Below, piece by piece: positions 10,400 through 20,868 of a stretch of DNA of 59,027 bases. The number at the start of each line of letters is the position of its first letter. Position 1 is the stretch's first letter. Origin of the DNA: Prorocentrum cordatum (taxonomy: Eukaryota; Sar; Dinophyceae; Prorocentrales; Prorocentraceae). The notes under the pieces were generated by a model, which was given only the letters and a program-made list of their open reading frames with translations, ran no database searches and was not told where the DNA came from. The position numbers were made by a program, and so were the translations under genes. The stretch covers positions 42,501 through 101,527 of the forward strand of contig CAUYUJ010001409.1 in assembly GCA_963575745.1 (NCBI GenBank). The letters are read 5' to 3'.

Positions 10400-10690
10400 C
10401 ATATTGAGTAATTGTAGAGGAGGAAGGAGGAGGAGGAAGGAAGGGGGAGGAGGAGGAGGAGGCGGAGGAGGAGGAGGAGGAGGAGGAGGGAGGAGGGAGG
10501 CAGGAAAGACAAGGGGCAGGAGGAAGAAGGAGAGAAGAGGAGGAGGAGGCGGAGGGGGAGGAGGCGGAGGCCGAGGCGGAAGAGGAAGAGGAGGAGGAGG
10601 AGAAGGAGGAGGAACGGGGAGGAGGAACGGGGAGGAGGAGGTGGAGCAAGGAAGATGGAGGCAGGAAAGACGAGGGGCAGGAGGAAGACG
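10400..10690. repeat. (GGA)n tract
   Basis: Imperfect GGA/GGC purine repeat leading into the GAT tract. Confidence 0.92.
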
Positions 10691-10694
10691 ACAA

Positions 10695-11200
10695 GATGGC
10701 GATGATGCTGATGATGATGATACTGATGATGATAATGCTGGAAAATGATGATGATGATGATGACGATGATGATGATGATGACGATGATGACGATGATGAT
10801 GATGATGATGATGATGCCGGCGATGATGATGATGATGATGCTGGTGATGCTGGTGATGATGGTAGTGATAATGATTATGTTGGTGATGATGCTGATGATG
10901 GTGGTGATGGTGATGGTGAAGGTGATGGTGATGATGATGAGGAAGAGCAGGATGATGTTGAGGGCGATGATGATGCTGATGTTGGTGATGATGTTGATGA
11001 TGGTGATGATGGTTGTGGTGACGATGGTGCTGATGATGCTGATGGTGATGGGGAAGGTGATGGTGATGATGTTGCTGCTGATGATGATGATGACGATGAT
11101 GATGATGATGATGCCGATGCTGATGCTGCTGCTGCTCATGATGATGATGATGATGCTGATGACGATGATGATGATGATGATAATGATGATGATGATGATG
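10695..11200. repeat. (GAT)n microsatellite at the 3' flank of LINE-1
   Basis: About 500 bp of GATGAT with GCT/GGT interruptions. It ends exactly where the short A-tail of the minus-strand LINE begins (11201-11208). Asp-rich and Met-rich frames are artefacts. Confidence 0.95.
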
Positions 11201-11223
11201 TTTTTTTTCCAGGGCCCACGGGT

Positions 11224-11925
11224 TCACCCAAAAAGTTCGATCCCCATGTTGTTCCATGCCTTCGCAACAGCCCTATGCCGCCGAGCCTGTGATCGGAGCC
11301 TAGCTTCGAATGCCTGCTCTGGGGTACCAGGGAGGTGGTTACGAACGTGACCATGAACACTGAGAAACGCGTCACACATGCAGGCACAGAGCAGACGTCG
11401 ATTGGCGCACAGAGGGAAGAGGAGAAGGAGATAGGAAAACCACGGCCTCTCAGCAGACTCCTCAGGAAATCCTCTGCCCATCCAGCGGAGGCACAAGATT
11501 TTTAATCTGGGACACGTACGATAGTGCTTCATGTTGTCGAGATTCACAGGGGCACCTGAAGCAGAGAACTCAATAGGACATCCAAAGCAGCACGAAGGAC
11601 GAGTCATATCACGAAATCTGGCCGAAGTGCAGACCCCTCGACAGCAAGACCGTAAGACACTGAATCCAATATGTGTGCTAGTCATACGGCAGACAGAGCG
11701 GATTTGCTTAATACACGAGTCGAGCATACAGCGACGCATATCAGGAACCCATTTCGTAAGTCTGGTATATACTCCATCCATCGGAAGAACACCAGCGGGA
11801 GCACGTTTATGAAGAGCCGAGTATATCTTGGGTTGAAGATTCTTATTAGTGTCAGGGAGCTTCGGGATCACAGCCATAGTTATCGTGAAAACGTCGAACA
11901 TAAAGCAAAGAAGCGAGGACCTGTA
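11224..11925 (-). pseudogene. LINE-1 ORF2 C-terminal region, out of frame
   Basis: After about 11.9 kb the protein of the main ORF2 frame ends, while an adjacent frame continues open to 11224. This frame carries a Cys/His cluster, CCFGC followed 17-18 residues later by HYRTC, matching the C-x2-C...H-x3-C fingers seen after the RT in dinoflagellate LINE proteins. I infer a one-base indel near 11905 that cut off this tail. A programmed frameshift or an assembly error would look the same. Confidence 0.7.
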
Positions 11926-14924
11926 CCAACTGGGACGGAACCAAATACAGCATCTAGATACACTACGATCATCTGAGTGAAGAACTTCTTGGATCTCTTT
12001 GCGAGCCTGTTCCGAAGTTCCACAGCCGAGCACGACGCAGCGAAACGAACCCTTGAGGCAGCCGAGAGGTTGACAATCTCCTTTGCTTCACAGTCAAGAC
12101 CCAGAGACTTAAGGCGAGTGAACATATTATACGAGAATGAGTGTCTGGGGGCAGCCATAAGAAGTTGGAGAGTTTCTTGATATATCTTAAGAACATGCTG
12201 AGGGACAGGATAAAGTTGAAGCACGAACTGCAGGACCGATAGACACATAACCTGGAATGTAGATAATGTAACAGCTAAGCCAAGACCCATCTGTCTGAGA
12301 GATCGGGTCCGAGAACAGAATTTTCTTAGAGGTTCCTGCCATCCGAGATCCCCCGCCTCAGGGCCAATGTATATGCCAAGGTATTTGGCGTATCTAACGA
12401 ATTCAATCTCAGCCAGGCCATTGGAATATTCATTTACACTATTGCGAAGAAGAGTTAGATTCAGAGTGCCACAGACCAGTACTTGACATTTCTTCGAGTT
12501 GAGAAAGAGACCACAAGCAGGACCAATGAGAACAAGCAAGGACCAGACACGCGGCAAGGATGTCAGGATGTTGTGCATCGCAAATAGGCAGTCGTCAGCA
12601 TATGCAAGTGACCGTCGAATATGAGTGCCCGAAAGTGATCGCAACCATCGCAAGATGGGGTCTAGGCAGAGACAAAAGAGACACATGCTACTGGGGTCAC
12701 CCTGCCGAACACCACGGAGAATCTGGAAACCATCAAATCTCTTGCCCCCGGGTGTTATGCTACCGTAGTTATCACGATAGAGCAAGGTGTAGAACGCGAG
12801 TACGAAGCTAGGGACGCCCATCGATTGCAACACAGCAAGCATGAAACCGACCAGGATGGATGGGAATGCAGCAGCGAAATCAGTAAGCAGCATACCGGCA
12901 CGATCATGCCCCAGGAGGTCTTGCTGAATTCCCCAGCTCTCGGCAGAGACAACATTACCAAGCATACTTCGGCCAGATACACATGTTTGGGACTCATCAA
13001 CAACCGTCTTAGACATGCGAGAGAGTGGGATGCAGAAAGCACAGGAGAGCAGCTTAGCATCTGTGTTGCCCATGGATAATGGACGCGTCTCAGTGCAATC
13101 ACGAGTAAGCATCGGGCCTTCATCATGTGGCTTGGTACCTTTAGGCAAGAAAACCATGAGCAGACGTCGCATATCCGTCGGCAAGTCGGAGACGCTGCCG
13201 TCACACAATCCCGAGTATACAGCAAACAGAATCTTGGGAGCTGGTCCGATCGTCCAGCACTGATACGGCAATCCATCTGCCCCAGGCATCGAAGGGGAAC
13301 GGGCTTGGAGCATCTGATTGAATTCCTCAAAGTCGATTTTCCAGAACTCATCCGAGATATCAGGGGCCTTCTGAGAAAAGCTCAGGATCTCATCCCAAAG
13401 AGCGGTGTCAGCCTCGAAGCCCCCAAAGATGGCACCCCAGTGGTCACGAAGGGCAGCCGCCGAATCCTCCAGAGAAGAGCAGGGATTAACATGAGCGCCT
13501 TTCACACTTGAAAGCCAGGTGCGTCTTCGAAACAGCTTCCAGATGTCCTGTGTCCTACTTATCTTCTCCAGGGCGGCTCGTTTGGTGGCCTCTTCAGACT
13601 GGGAGCTTTCAATCAGTGTGGCCTCGCTGTCTAGCACCTGGGTCTGCAGAGACTGGATATGAGCAAAAAGAGCAGCAGGATGTTCGAGCTCAAGAGCAAC
13701 AAGATTAAAGAAACTACCAAGATGTTCATAGCATTCAATAGCACGAATAAGCATATGCTCCCTGGACGAACGCCAACCACGAAGAGAATGAAGAGACCAG
13801 TGCAACTTCTCAGATAACGTCGAGGCAGGTCGACTGGCAATAGCTTTCTTGGCACGCTTACACGTGGTGTGCCTGATATCTTTGGCGCGAGCGAGAGTCT
13901 GAAGAGCGCATTGCTGGCCATGGTCATTTTCAGCAAGCATAGCCAACAGAGCAGAGGACAGCATCTCCTGATAGATAGAATGACGAGCAAGCCAGAGAGG
14001 AACAAATGCTTGGGCATGGGCAGGTGGGGCATATCTCTCGATCACCGACAGGACGGGAATGTGGTCCGAGCTCTGGATATTCTTAAGCCTCCCCACCACA
14101 GATGTGCTGATGGTCAGATCAGCCAAGAGAGCCGAGGGGATGTCCGAGTATATGCGGTCGAGTCGTGACGTCTGAGAAATAATCTTGTCCCGTATTTCCC
14201 GTCGAGTATCAGATTCCTGGAAGAACTCAACCCAAGAACCGCATTTCCGATGGAACAAGTCAGCGTGTGCCCTATCTCCTGGACTAAAACCACTCCCATC
14301 AGTCATTAGCCTGCCTTCATCTTCATATACAAAATTCCAGTCCCCGAGGATAATGTTAAAACTCGTAGCAGCATCAGGAAGGGCATCAGAAATCCTGGAA
14401 AGGTAGTGAGAGTACGTAGCTATGGGATCACAAACGTTAGGGAGGTGCGCATTCACAATCACGAGCGCGCCGTGCTTCCCCTTGCAGACAGAGAGAAGAA
14501 CTCTACCGACAATCAATGGAATATGCTCAATCGAATCAAACAGTGCAGAAAAGGATGACGACATAACTGTAATAACACCACCAGTGCGACTATCATCATC
14601 ATAGAACGAGTGACCAATGCTAGAGTTGCGTAGATCATGCTGGAGATGCGACACATCTGCTACTTGACCATGCGTCTCTTGTGCACACACAACTGAGTAA
14701 CGACGGCTGAGACTAATGAACTTCCCCCAGCGGTTGGAGGCGGTCGCGTACTTCGTAGCCTTCACCGCACCAAAAAGACCATGAGCATTCCAAGTGACAA
14801 TCGAGAGAGCAGAGGGAGGAGAGAACGGCATATTGCTGGGCCCCACATCACCTCCAATATCCCTGGAAGGTCCGCCTCGACTACACATAGCAGAGGCACC
14901 CGGCATTCTGTTCAACAAATTCAA
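11880..14924 (-). CDS. LINE-1 ORF2: endonuclease and reverse transcriptase
   Basis: The frame encodes about 1010 residues. Numbered from 14924, an endonuclease/exonuclease/phosphatase domain occupies about 40-300, with WNAH (Asn46), QETH (Glu83), GDWN (Asp195/Asn197) and SDH (Asp287/His288). The reverse transcriptase follows at about 520-800, with LLTDFAAAFPS (motif A), RGVRQGDPSS (motif B) and YADD at residues 775-778 (plus-strand 12591-12602). These act in target-primed reverse transcription. The first codon at 14924 is TTG; the first in-frame ATG is at 14906. The frame is the same as ORF1 and is open all the way back to ORF1's TGA, so translation by readthrough or reinitiation is possible. 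Catalytic residues look intact. Confidence 0.93.
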   Translation of the reverse strand: MNLLNRMPGASAMCSRGGPSRDIGGDVGPSNMPFSPPSALSIVTWNAHGLFGAVKATKYATASNRWGKFISLSRRYSVVCAQETHGQVADVSHLQHDLRNSSIGHSFYDDDSRTGGVITVMSSSFSALFDSIEHIPLIVGRVLLSVCKGKHGALVIVNAHLPNVCDPIATYSHYLSRISDALPDAATSFNIILGDWNFVYEDEGRLMTDGSGFSPGDRAHADLFHRKCGSWVEFFQESDTRREIRDKIISQTSRLDRIYSDIPSALLADLTISTSVVGRLKNIQSSDHIPVLSVIERYAPPAHAQAFVPLWLARHSIYQEMLSSALLAMLAENDHGQQCALQTLARAKDIRHTTCKRAKKAIASRPASTLSEKLHWSLHSLRGWRSSREHMLIRAIECYEHLGSFFNLVALELEHPAALFAHIQSLQTQVLDSEATLIESSQSEEATKRAALEKISRTQDIWKLFRRRTWLSSVKGAHVNPCSSLEDSAAALRDHWGAIFGGFEADTALWDEILSFSQKAPDISDEFWKIDFEEFNQMLQARSPSMPGADGLPYQCWTIGPAPKILFAVYSGLCDGSVSDLPTDMRRLLMVFLPKGTKPHDEGPMLTRDCTETRPLSMGNTDAKLLSCAFCIPLSRMSKTVVDESQTCVSGRSMLGNVVSAESWGIQQDLLGHDRAGMLLTDFAAAFPSILVGFMLAVLQSMGVPSFVLAFYTLLYRDNYGSITPGGKRFDGFQILRGVRQGDPSSMCLFCLCLDPILRWLRSLSGTHIRRSLAYADDCLFAMHNILTSLPRVWSLLVLIGPACGLFLNSKKCQVLVCGTLNLTLLRNSVNEYSNGLAEIEFVRYAKYLGIYIGPEAGDLGWQEPLRKFCSRTRSLRQMGLGLAVTLSTFQVMCLSVLQFVLQLYPVPQHVLKIYQETLQLLMAAPRHSFSYNMFTRLKSLGLDCEAKEIVNLSAASRVRFAASCSAVELRNRLAKRSKKFFTQMIVVYLDAVFGSVPVGTGPRFFALCSTFSR

Positions 14925-14978
14925 GCGAGAACATACGGCCTGCGCCGGCAGGCTCTCAGCAGCCTCTGAACCAAGTTC

Positions 14979-16043
14979 TCACAGGTACTCGGTCGGGTTG
15001 TTCGCTGAAGTGGTGGCCGTCGCGATGGCATCGATGACAGCCTCGTCATTCAGCTTCCAGATGCGGCAGTTCGTGAGGTTTGGCTCGAACGACCAGCCCG
15101 CAACTTCGTTGCCCTTGATGTAGATCATCCCCCAGATCTCGCCATTGTCTGCATCCCCATACAAGTTGATCATGCCCTGGTAGCCGTTGACCCCGAGGCG
15201 CGTGCTGGAGAGGTCGTGACCAGCTGCGGATAGCATATCTCGAAGCTTGGCGTAGATGTGGCTGCATGCTCTCTGCCGAACCCGAACATCAAGCGGCATG
15301 TCACCACGGCTCTTTATCTGGTGGACGCTCTGGTTCCGCGGGTCCGTCCAGTTCATACTATCAGGTGAAACAGCAACAAGGTCCTGGAACCTCTTGGCGG
15401 CAAGCTCGGTCGAGAAATCCAAGCTGTATGTCTTCGCGGTGCGAGGGAAGTTGGGCGTAATCTCTTGCGCAAGATCCGCTGGAAGAAGGGGCAGTACCGT
15501 GTTGGTGTAGTGCAATCTGCGCTCACGAGCAAGAAGTATCCGAGGGAATGTTCCAATCCATTTGCGATTCTTATTTATCGAGTCATTCTTGGGGCCATCA
15601 ACGCGCCTGGCCTTCGATCCACTAGAATCCGAGAAGGTGCGAGCCGAGCCACCGAAAGAGGATGCCGTCGAAGGTGTAGCTGATTGCATAGCTTGTAATT
15701 TCTTTATGTCTGCTTCCAATGCAGCAACTTTCTCATTCGCTTCCTTGATGTTCTTATTTTCAGCTTCCACAGGGATGCCGTGTCCAGTCATGATCTGCTC
15801 CAACTTCGAAATGCGCGCGTCGGTGTCCTTCGTCGCCGTTTCGATCTTACTCTCCATGTAGTGCATACTCGCCGTGACCTCCGTACGTAGCTGGAGTACT
15901 TCAGCAGCTTGTTCTTTGATGAGCGTCTCCGTTTTGCCAGTGATATTTTTCTCCTGCGTCTCTAGCATCCTCTGAATGTTCGCGAGCAGCGTATCCTGAG
16001 GGCCTCCCGAGGAGCTAGCGCTTCCGCCTGCCGCCGACGCCAT
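14979..16043 (-). CDS. LINE-1 ORF1: coiled-coil RNA-binding-type protein
   Basis: A 354-residue protein starting at ATG 16043, 84 nt downstream of the spliced leader. Residues 1-20 are Ala/Ser/Gly-rich. Residues about 20-125 form heptad-like Glu/Lys/Leu helices (ANIQRMLETQEKN onwards), as expected for a trimeric coiled coil. The C-terminal half is a globular region without a motif I recognise. Position directly before an endonuclease-RT ORF identifies it as ORF1, whose family role is to coat element RNA. It ends in TGA (14981-14979), followed in frame by open sequence into ORF2. Confidence 0.85.
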   Translation of the reverse strand: MASAAGGSASSSGGPQDTLLANIQRMLETQEKNITGKTETLIKEQAAEVLQLRTEVTASMHYMESKIETATKDTDARISKLEQIMTGHGIPVEAENKNIKEANEKVAALEADIKKLQAMQSATPSTASSFGGSARTFSDSSGSKARRVDGPKNDSINKNRKWIGTFPRILLARERRLHYTNTVLPLLPADLAQEITPNFPRTAKTYSLDFSTELAAKRFQDLVAVSPDSMNWTDPRNQSVHQIKSRGDMPLDVRVRQRACSHIYAKLRDMLSAAGHDLSSTRLGVNGYQGMINLYGDADNGEIWGMIYIKGNEVAGWSFEPNLTNCRIWKLNDEAVIDAIATATTSANNPTEYL

Positions 16044-16127
16044 GCCTGACGAGTGGTCGAGAAACGAAAGTGAATGTCTTCTGCCGAAAGAAACTGCAGC
16101 CCTCTGCTGCGCCAGCGAGGCCCCTGC

Positions 16128-16146
16128 CTTGAGCCAAAATGGCTAC

Positions 16147-16149
<3 letters not shown>
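16128..16149 (-). promoter_or_regulatory. Exact DinoSL spliced-leader sequence at LINE-1 5' end
   Basis: The minus strand carries all 22 nt of the dinoflagellate spliced leader (variable first base T), ending GGCTCAAG. Upstream it runs straight into (ATC)n with no intervening sequence. It must derive from a trans-spliced transcript. The AG at its end can again serve as a trans-splice acceptor. Confidence 0.95.
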
Positions 16150-16231
<82 letters not shown>

Positions 16232-16325
16232 AAGGCGGAGGAGGATGCAGAGGAGGAGGAGGAGGAGGAGGAGGAAGAGAAGGAGGGGGAGAGGGAGGAG
16301 GAGAAGGAGGAGGAGGAAGAAATGG
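16147..16325. repeat. (GAT)n then (GGA)n microsatellite at the 5' flank of LINE-1
   Basis: A pure GAT run to about 16232, then an imperfect GGA tract. The GAT run overlaps the last bases of the spliced leader, so the junction is seamless. Confidence 0.95.
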
Positions 16326-16808
16326 GACCTGTGACAGATCGCACGGTCTGTCACCACCCGCAATTTTTGGGGGGCCACCGAGGTTAGGAGAGAAGAGCAG
16401 AAGATAAGTAAGGAGAAGGCTGGAGAGAAGGACGAGGAGGACGACGAGGAGGAGCGCGGACACAGGGAGAAGAAGGACTCACTGCAGGGATGAGGAGAAG
16501 AAGTCGTGACCACAGCCTCCTCGATCCCGAGGGGGATATCCATGGCCGGTGCCTCCTGGGGTCAGGTGGCATCGTTTCCCAAACGATGGATATGCATACA
16601 TCGGGGGACTCGCAGTGAAGACGTCGGCGACCCTCTTCCTCCCCGAGCTGGCGTGTGATGCTGCCTCCCTGCAGCAAGGCGGTGGCCGCAGTGCTGCAAA
16701 TGATGGCGTCTGACGTCAATGGCATCGCCCGCTGCCGTTGCTCACCATGTCCCCACGCGCTGACCTCAACGCTGTCGCTGCCGTGTCTTGTGTCCTCGCG
16801 CACCGATC
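16326..16808. other. No gene recognised
   Basis: GC-rich sequence with short open frames. The imperfect repeated strings CGATCTGTCACA/CGGTCTGTCACC sit near its start. No domain or RNA was recognised. Confidence 0.4.
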
Positions 16809-17290
16809 TCAGCGGCGCTGTCGCTGACGGCCCAGGCAGTCAAGTTCGCATCCCACCTCTCGCTGGTCAACGCCAGAGGCCGCTGCCGCTGCCCGCCAGT
16901 CTCGCAGGCGCTGGTCCCAGCGCTTTACAGATGCCACGGACTCCGCACCTCGCGGACCAGCCGCAGAACCCACTGCCAGGGGGCTGCTTTTGGCGGCACG
17001 CGCGGATCCCAGCACCGTAGTGCTGCTCACGGCGTTGGCCTCCAGAGTCAGTCCCCACGTCTCGCACAGAAACGCCAGAGCCAGCTGCCACTGCTCGCCT
17101 TTCTTGCACGAGCCGGTTTCTGCGCTGCCACGTTGGGCTCCACCTTCGCCCCCCGCCCCATACGTCTCGCTGTGGAACACCAGAGTTTGCGGCTCATCTC
17201 GGCCGCGCGCACTGGTCCCAACGGTGTTGCTGGGTAACGATCACGTGCGAATATACTCCGCCTGTCCGTCCTGCTGTGCATTGGCAGATG
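16809..17290 (-). pseudogene. Decayed PPR-repeat fragment
   Basis: Minus-strand frames show degraded PPR units: SCKKGEQWQLALAFLCETWG, then LTLEANAVSSTTVL, equivalent to CEKGEQWQ-ALALLSEMW-A-LEPNVISY in the intact genes nearby. A second frame at 17048-17281 holds KVEPN and further remnants. Frame changes and substitutions break the 35-residue pattern, so I call it a pseudogene. It lies downstream of, and may once have been part of, the PPR sequence at 17690-18333. Confidence 0.7.
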
Positions 17291-17689
17291 AGAGCGCCGT
17301 GAATCCTACGGCTTGGTCAACTGTCAGTCGGTCGACATATCTCAACAATATGTCTGCATTTGTGTACCTAATACTGGTTGACGTGATTATGCCACGCTCC
17401 TCGGACAAAACAAAGGCAATCGTCATGCGACATACGTGCGTTGTTCAGCCAAGGTTTGGCGCCCCACGAGTCCACAAGTCCTTGAGCAACCACAACACTA
17501 TACGCGCTGTCCAGCTCCCACTTCTGCCTACTTTATGATACACCCAGTCGAAGCCTAGACCTTACCTGCAGGCACATGCTGAGGACGCAAAGCTCCACGG
17601 TCACGATTCGGATCTCGCAGAGCGAACATACCCACTCGAAATCGTCATCCTCCCTCATGGGAACACAGTTTCAAAGAGTTTCACCATAA
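17291..17689. other. Intergenic stretch, no recognised gene
   Basis: A 61-codon minus-strand frame at 17241-17426 and an overlapping frame near 17420-17540 are open but unrecognised. They could be the 3' part of the PPR transcript. Confidence 0.35.
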
Positions 17690-18333
17690 TCAGGTCAAAG
17701 ACCCCCATGTCACCTTCGCCATGCACAACTCGCTGAACAATGACAACGCCTGCTGCCATTCACCACCTTGCTCACACATACATATTGCACCACTGTAGAC
17801 TATCGCCTCCGGCACAATCTGTGCTTTACCAAACTCGCCCAATAAAAACAATGCCTGTTTCCACTGACCGCCTCTCTCACACGCGTTGATCCCGGCGTTG
17901 AAGCTGATGGCATCGGGCTCCCACTCCGCGTCACACATCTCGCGGAGCAGAAGCAGGGCCCGCTGCCACTGCCCGCTTTTCGAACACGCGCTGATCCCGG
18001 CGCTGTAGCTGATGACTCCTGCCTCCAACCTTGCCCTCCACACCTCCCTGAGCAGCACCAGAGACCACTGCCACTGCCCGCCCTTCTCGCACGAGCTGAT
18101 CCCAGCGCTGTAGCTGATGACGGTCGGCTTCAGCCTGGCATCACACATCTCGCCGATCAGCAGCAGAGCCCGGTGCCACTGACCGCCCTTCTCGCACGCA
18201 CTGATCCCGGCGTTGAAGCTTATCGGATCGGGCTTCAAGCTCGCCTCCCACATCTCACTGAAGAACGAGAGAGCCCATTGCCACTGCTCAGCCTTCTCGC
18301 AGGCGCTAATCATGGCATTGTAAATGACTAGGG
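17690..18333 (-). CDS. PPR-repeat protein, 5'-truncated
   Basis: Six consecutive 35-residue pentatricopeptide units run from IYNAMISACEKAEQWQ to a stop at 17690. Each has the S[YF]NAGISACEKGGQWQ and LL-EM-DA-L-P-I skeleton. PPR proteins bind RNA base by base, typically in mitochondria or plastids. Upstream of about 18333 the frame enters a (TG/ATG) microsatellite and becomes meaningless Tyr/Thr/His repeats, so the true 5' exon is missing or lies across an intron. A possible splice acceptor is CCCTAG just before the first repeat codons. In-frame ATGs exist (18313) but none is a credible start. Confidence 0.8.
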
Positions 18334-18359
18334 AACTACTGGTGGGATCTATGTATCTA

Positions 18360-18503
18360 TGTGTATTTGAGTTTATGCATATATATATATATATATATGT
18401 GTATGCATGCATGCATGGATGGATGCATGAATGGATGGATCGGTGTGCATGTGCATGGGAATATGCATGTGTATGTGTATGTGTATATGTACGTGTAGGT
18501 GTA

Positions 18504-18534
<31 letters not shown>

Positions 18535-18569
18535 GCATGTGTGCAAGTGTGTATGTGTACATGTGTATG

Positions 18570-18621
<52 letters not shown>

Positions 18622-19010
18622 CATGTGCCTGTGTATGAATATTGGTATGTGTATGTGGCCCTGTCTGTGTATGTGTATGTGGATGTGTATGTGTATATAT
18701 ATCTATGTATGGGTGAATGGATATGGATATGTTTATGTGCATGTACATGTGTATGTCTAACTGTGTGTATGAATTGAATAATGTATGTTTACATGTATGT
18801 ATATATATGAATGTATATATGTATGTATGTATACATGGATGAATGGACGTATGTATGCATGTATGTATGTATGTATGTATGTATATGTGCGTATGCATGC
18901 TTGTATGTATGTGTGTGTATGTTTGCATGTATGTATGAATGTATGTATGAATGCATGCATGCATGCATGTATGCATGCATGTGTGTATGTATGTATGTAT
19001 GTGTGTAACC
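18360..19010. repeat. (TG)n/(ATGT)n/(TA)n microsatellite cluster
   Basis: Variants of GTATGTGTATG, TATATATA and ATGTATGT over about 650 bp. All frames are low-complexity. Confidence 0.95.
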
Positions 19011-19639
19011 TGCACGTGCAGGATGGTTCAGCAACAGTATGACACGCCGATGCGCTGGTTGCTGATGCTTGTCTTTACTTTGCTCATGCCGATGCTGATG
19101 CTGCTGGTTGCTGCTGGTTGCTGCTGCTTTCTGCTTGCTGCTGCTGCCTCCAGCTGCTGCGCGGCGCTGGTGCGCGCTGCTGTTACTGGATGGTGTTGGT
19201 TGGTGCAACATTGCTGACCCTGAAGTGGATAGCCAATACAAGACAAGACCAGCCTTTGCCCGAACCGATGCCACGGGTTCTCGCCTGCGCTCCCTTGGAA
19301 AGAGCAATCGGGCGCTTGCGCCCTCCTGCCTCAGGCTGCCAATGGTCTCGAGAGGTAACCGGCGATGCATGCTAGTGTGCAGAATGCGATGCGTCTGCAA
19401 AATGCGAAATACAGCACCCCTCCAAGGACTCGCAATCCTAAGACAACCCTGTCGGCGTGTGTGAAGGGCTTGTCCGTTCATGTCGTCATCTCCGTCATTC
19501 GTTGGTCGTCGTCTCTGTCGTCCCCTTTCCCTGCCTCCCCCTTTCCCTGGGCTCGTCGAAGCTCCCCCCTTTTCCAGGGACCTCCTGAGCGCGCCAACCG
19601 AAGCGAAGTTGAGCAACGTCGTAGTTGAGTCGAAAGGAA
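19011..19639. other. No gene recognised
   Basis: Contains TGCTGCTG-rich sequence near 19085-19190. No domain, RNA gene or element boundary was seen. Confidence 0.4.
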
Positions 19640-20240
19640 GCCCCCTCCCTTCGATCCCTTCCCCGCCGGGGGGGGGGGCGTCCCCGGGGGTGTCCCGGGG
19701 CGGGTCCCGGCGGGCGGGGGGGTCAGATACGACGCCCCGCCGGGGAGTCCCGAAGCCCCAAAAAGCCCCAAGACGGGCCAAGAGTGCCCCAAGAGGCCCC
19801 TAAAACAGTCCAAGAGAACCCCGAATCGCCGAACGATCTGTCCAAGACGCCTTGACGGTCTCCAGACGGCCCAAGAGGCCTGCAAAGTAGCCCAAGAGGC
19901 CTCCAGGAGCTTTCCCACGAGAGCCCCAAGAGGCAAAATTCATGGATTTCCCATATTTGTTTAAACAGATTTTGGCGTTCTTGTCTCTTCCGCTTCCCGA
20001 CGCGCCAAGACGGCCCAAGAGGCCCCCAGGATCGCCCCGAGACGGTCCATGAGGCCCGTCAAGAATTACCAAGGATATTCTGAACCCTGTGTGGCCTTCT
20101 GAGCCGTCTTCGGGAGTGCTCGAGCACTCTGGGGGCCTCTGGGGCTGTTTCAGGCGCTTCTTGGCGCATATTTGGGACACCCAGGGCCGCTTCGGGGCGT
20201 TGCAAGACGGTCCCAGAAGTCTTCGGGGCCCCCTGAGCCC
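19640..20240. repeat. Degenerate CCAAGAGGCC minisatellite
   Basis: Many short units such as CCCCAAGAGGCCC, CCAAGACGG and GACGGTCC occur with irregular spacing. The same vocabulary recurs near 32550-32720, 34770-34900, 35790-35930 and 43190-43570, so this is a genome-wide low-order repeat. Confidence 0.7.
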
Positions 20241-20672
20241 CGACACGCTGGACCACGACATCCAGCATTCCTCGGCACCCGTATTTTCCAGACGGTGGCA
20301 CACACTGCAACATTCCCGGACTGAACCAGGACAAAGGCCGTGAAAGCCTGCAAACCCACCCTTAGATCCGGACGAAGACCCGAATCCAGAAGTACAGGCC
20401 CCCCCAAAAAACTGGACGACCAAGTCTGACTCTGCAGGAAAGGGTACGACGTTTCCCCGACTTGCCGAATGTCCTGGTTAGTCGTTGTCCTGGTCTCGGG
20501 GGGCCTGAAGCCTGAAGTCTCTGGGACTGTTCGGGACCAGTTGCGGACTCACCTGGGTCGTCGTGGGGGCCCCAGAGCAGGCCATCTTATCTTTGAGATC
20601 CCATGAGGCCGTAGGTGAGCTGTACGGAAAGCTTGTTGGCACTACGGGGCCTTCAGTAATGCCCCAGAGGAA

Positions 20673-20868
20673 TCATGGAAGATGAGTGTGGACAGCGAAA
20701 AACACAGAAAGCAACTTGATGTTGCAATGATGTTTGAAACACGGGGCATCTCTTTGGGCTGCCTGTGGGCCGCCATGATGAAGCAGGGGTCCCCACGGCT
20801 GTGGCGACCTGCCTGGACCCTCCTCGCACGCGCCGCAGCGAGCCTTGCATTCAGCATTTTCACCCAGT
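20673..20868 (-). pseudogene. 3' remnant of the PPR gene after a frameshift
   Basis: Just past the stop of the PPR gene, another frame carries a degraded unit (AECKARCGACEEGP and a tail) where the next PPR repeat would be expected. This suggests that the upstream gene once had at least one more repeat and was truncated by an indel near 20870. Confidence 0.5.

Larger units (their letters stand above)
11201..16149 (-). mobile_element. LINE-type non-LTR retrotransposon (LINE-1)
   Basis: The element reads on the minus strand from an exact DinoSL (16149-16128) through ORF1 (coiled coil) and ORF2 (endonuclease plus reverse transcriptase) to a C-terminal C2HC-like region and an eight-A tail (plus-strand T8 at 11201-11208). 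It is 4.95 kb long. Its nuclease and RT motifs are intact, but a frameshift near 11.9 kb separates the C-terminal part. (GAT)n microsatellite flanks both ends. Presence of an apurinic-type endonuclease ahead of an RT with YADD identifies a LINE; the clade is not assigned. Confidence 0.93.

Noticed and set aside
10695-11200. Asp-rich protein
   Set aside because: Direct translation of (GAT)n; every frame is open, as expected of a microsatellite.
14990-16300. Plus-strand frames opposite LINE-1 ORF1
   Set aside because: Antisense shadows; the minus strand has the coiled-coil ORF with proper context.
18333-18562. N-terminus of the truncated PPR protein
   Set aside because: Tyr/Thr/His repeats are a translation of TATG/TGTG microsatellite, not protein sequence.
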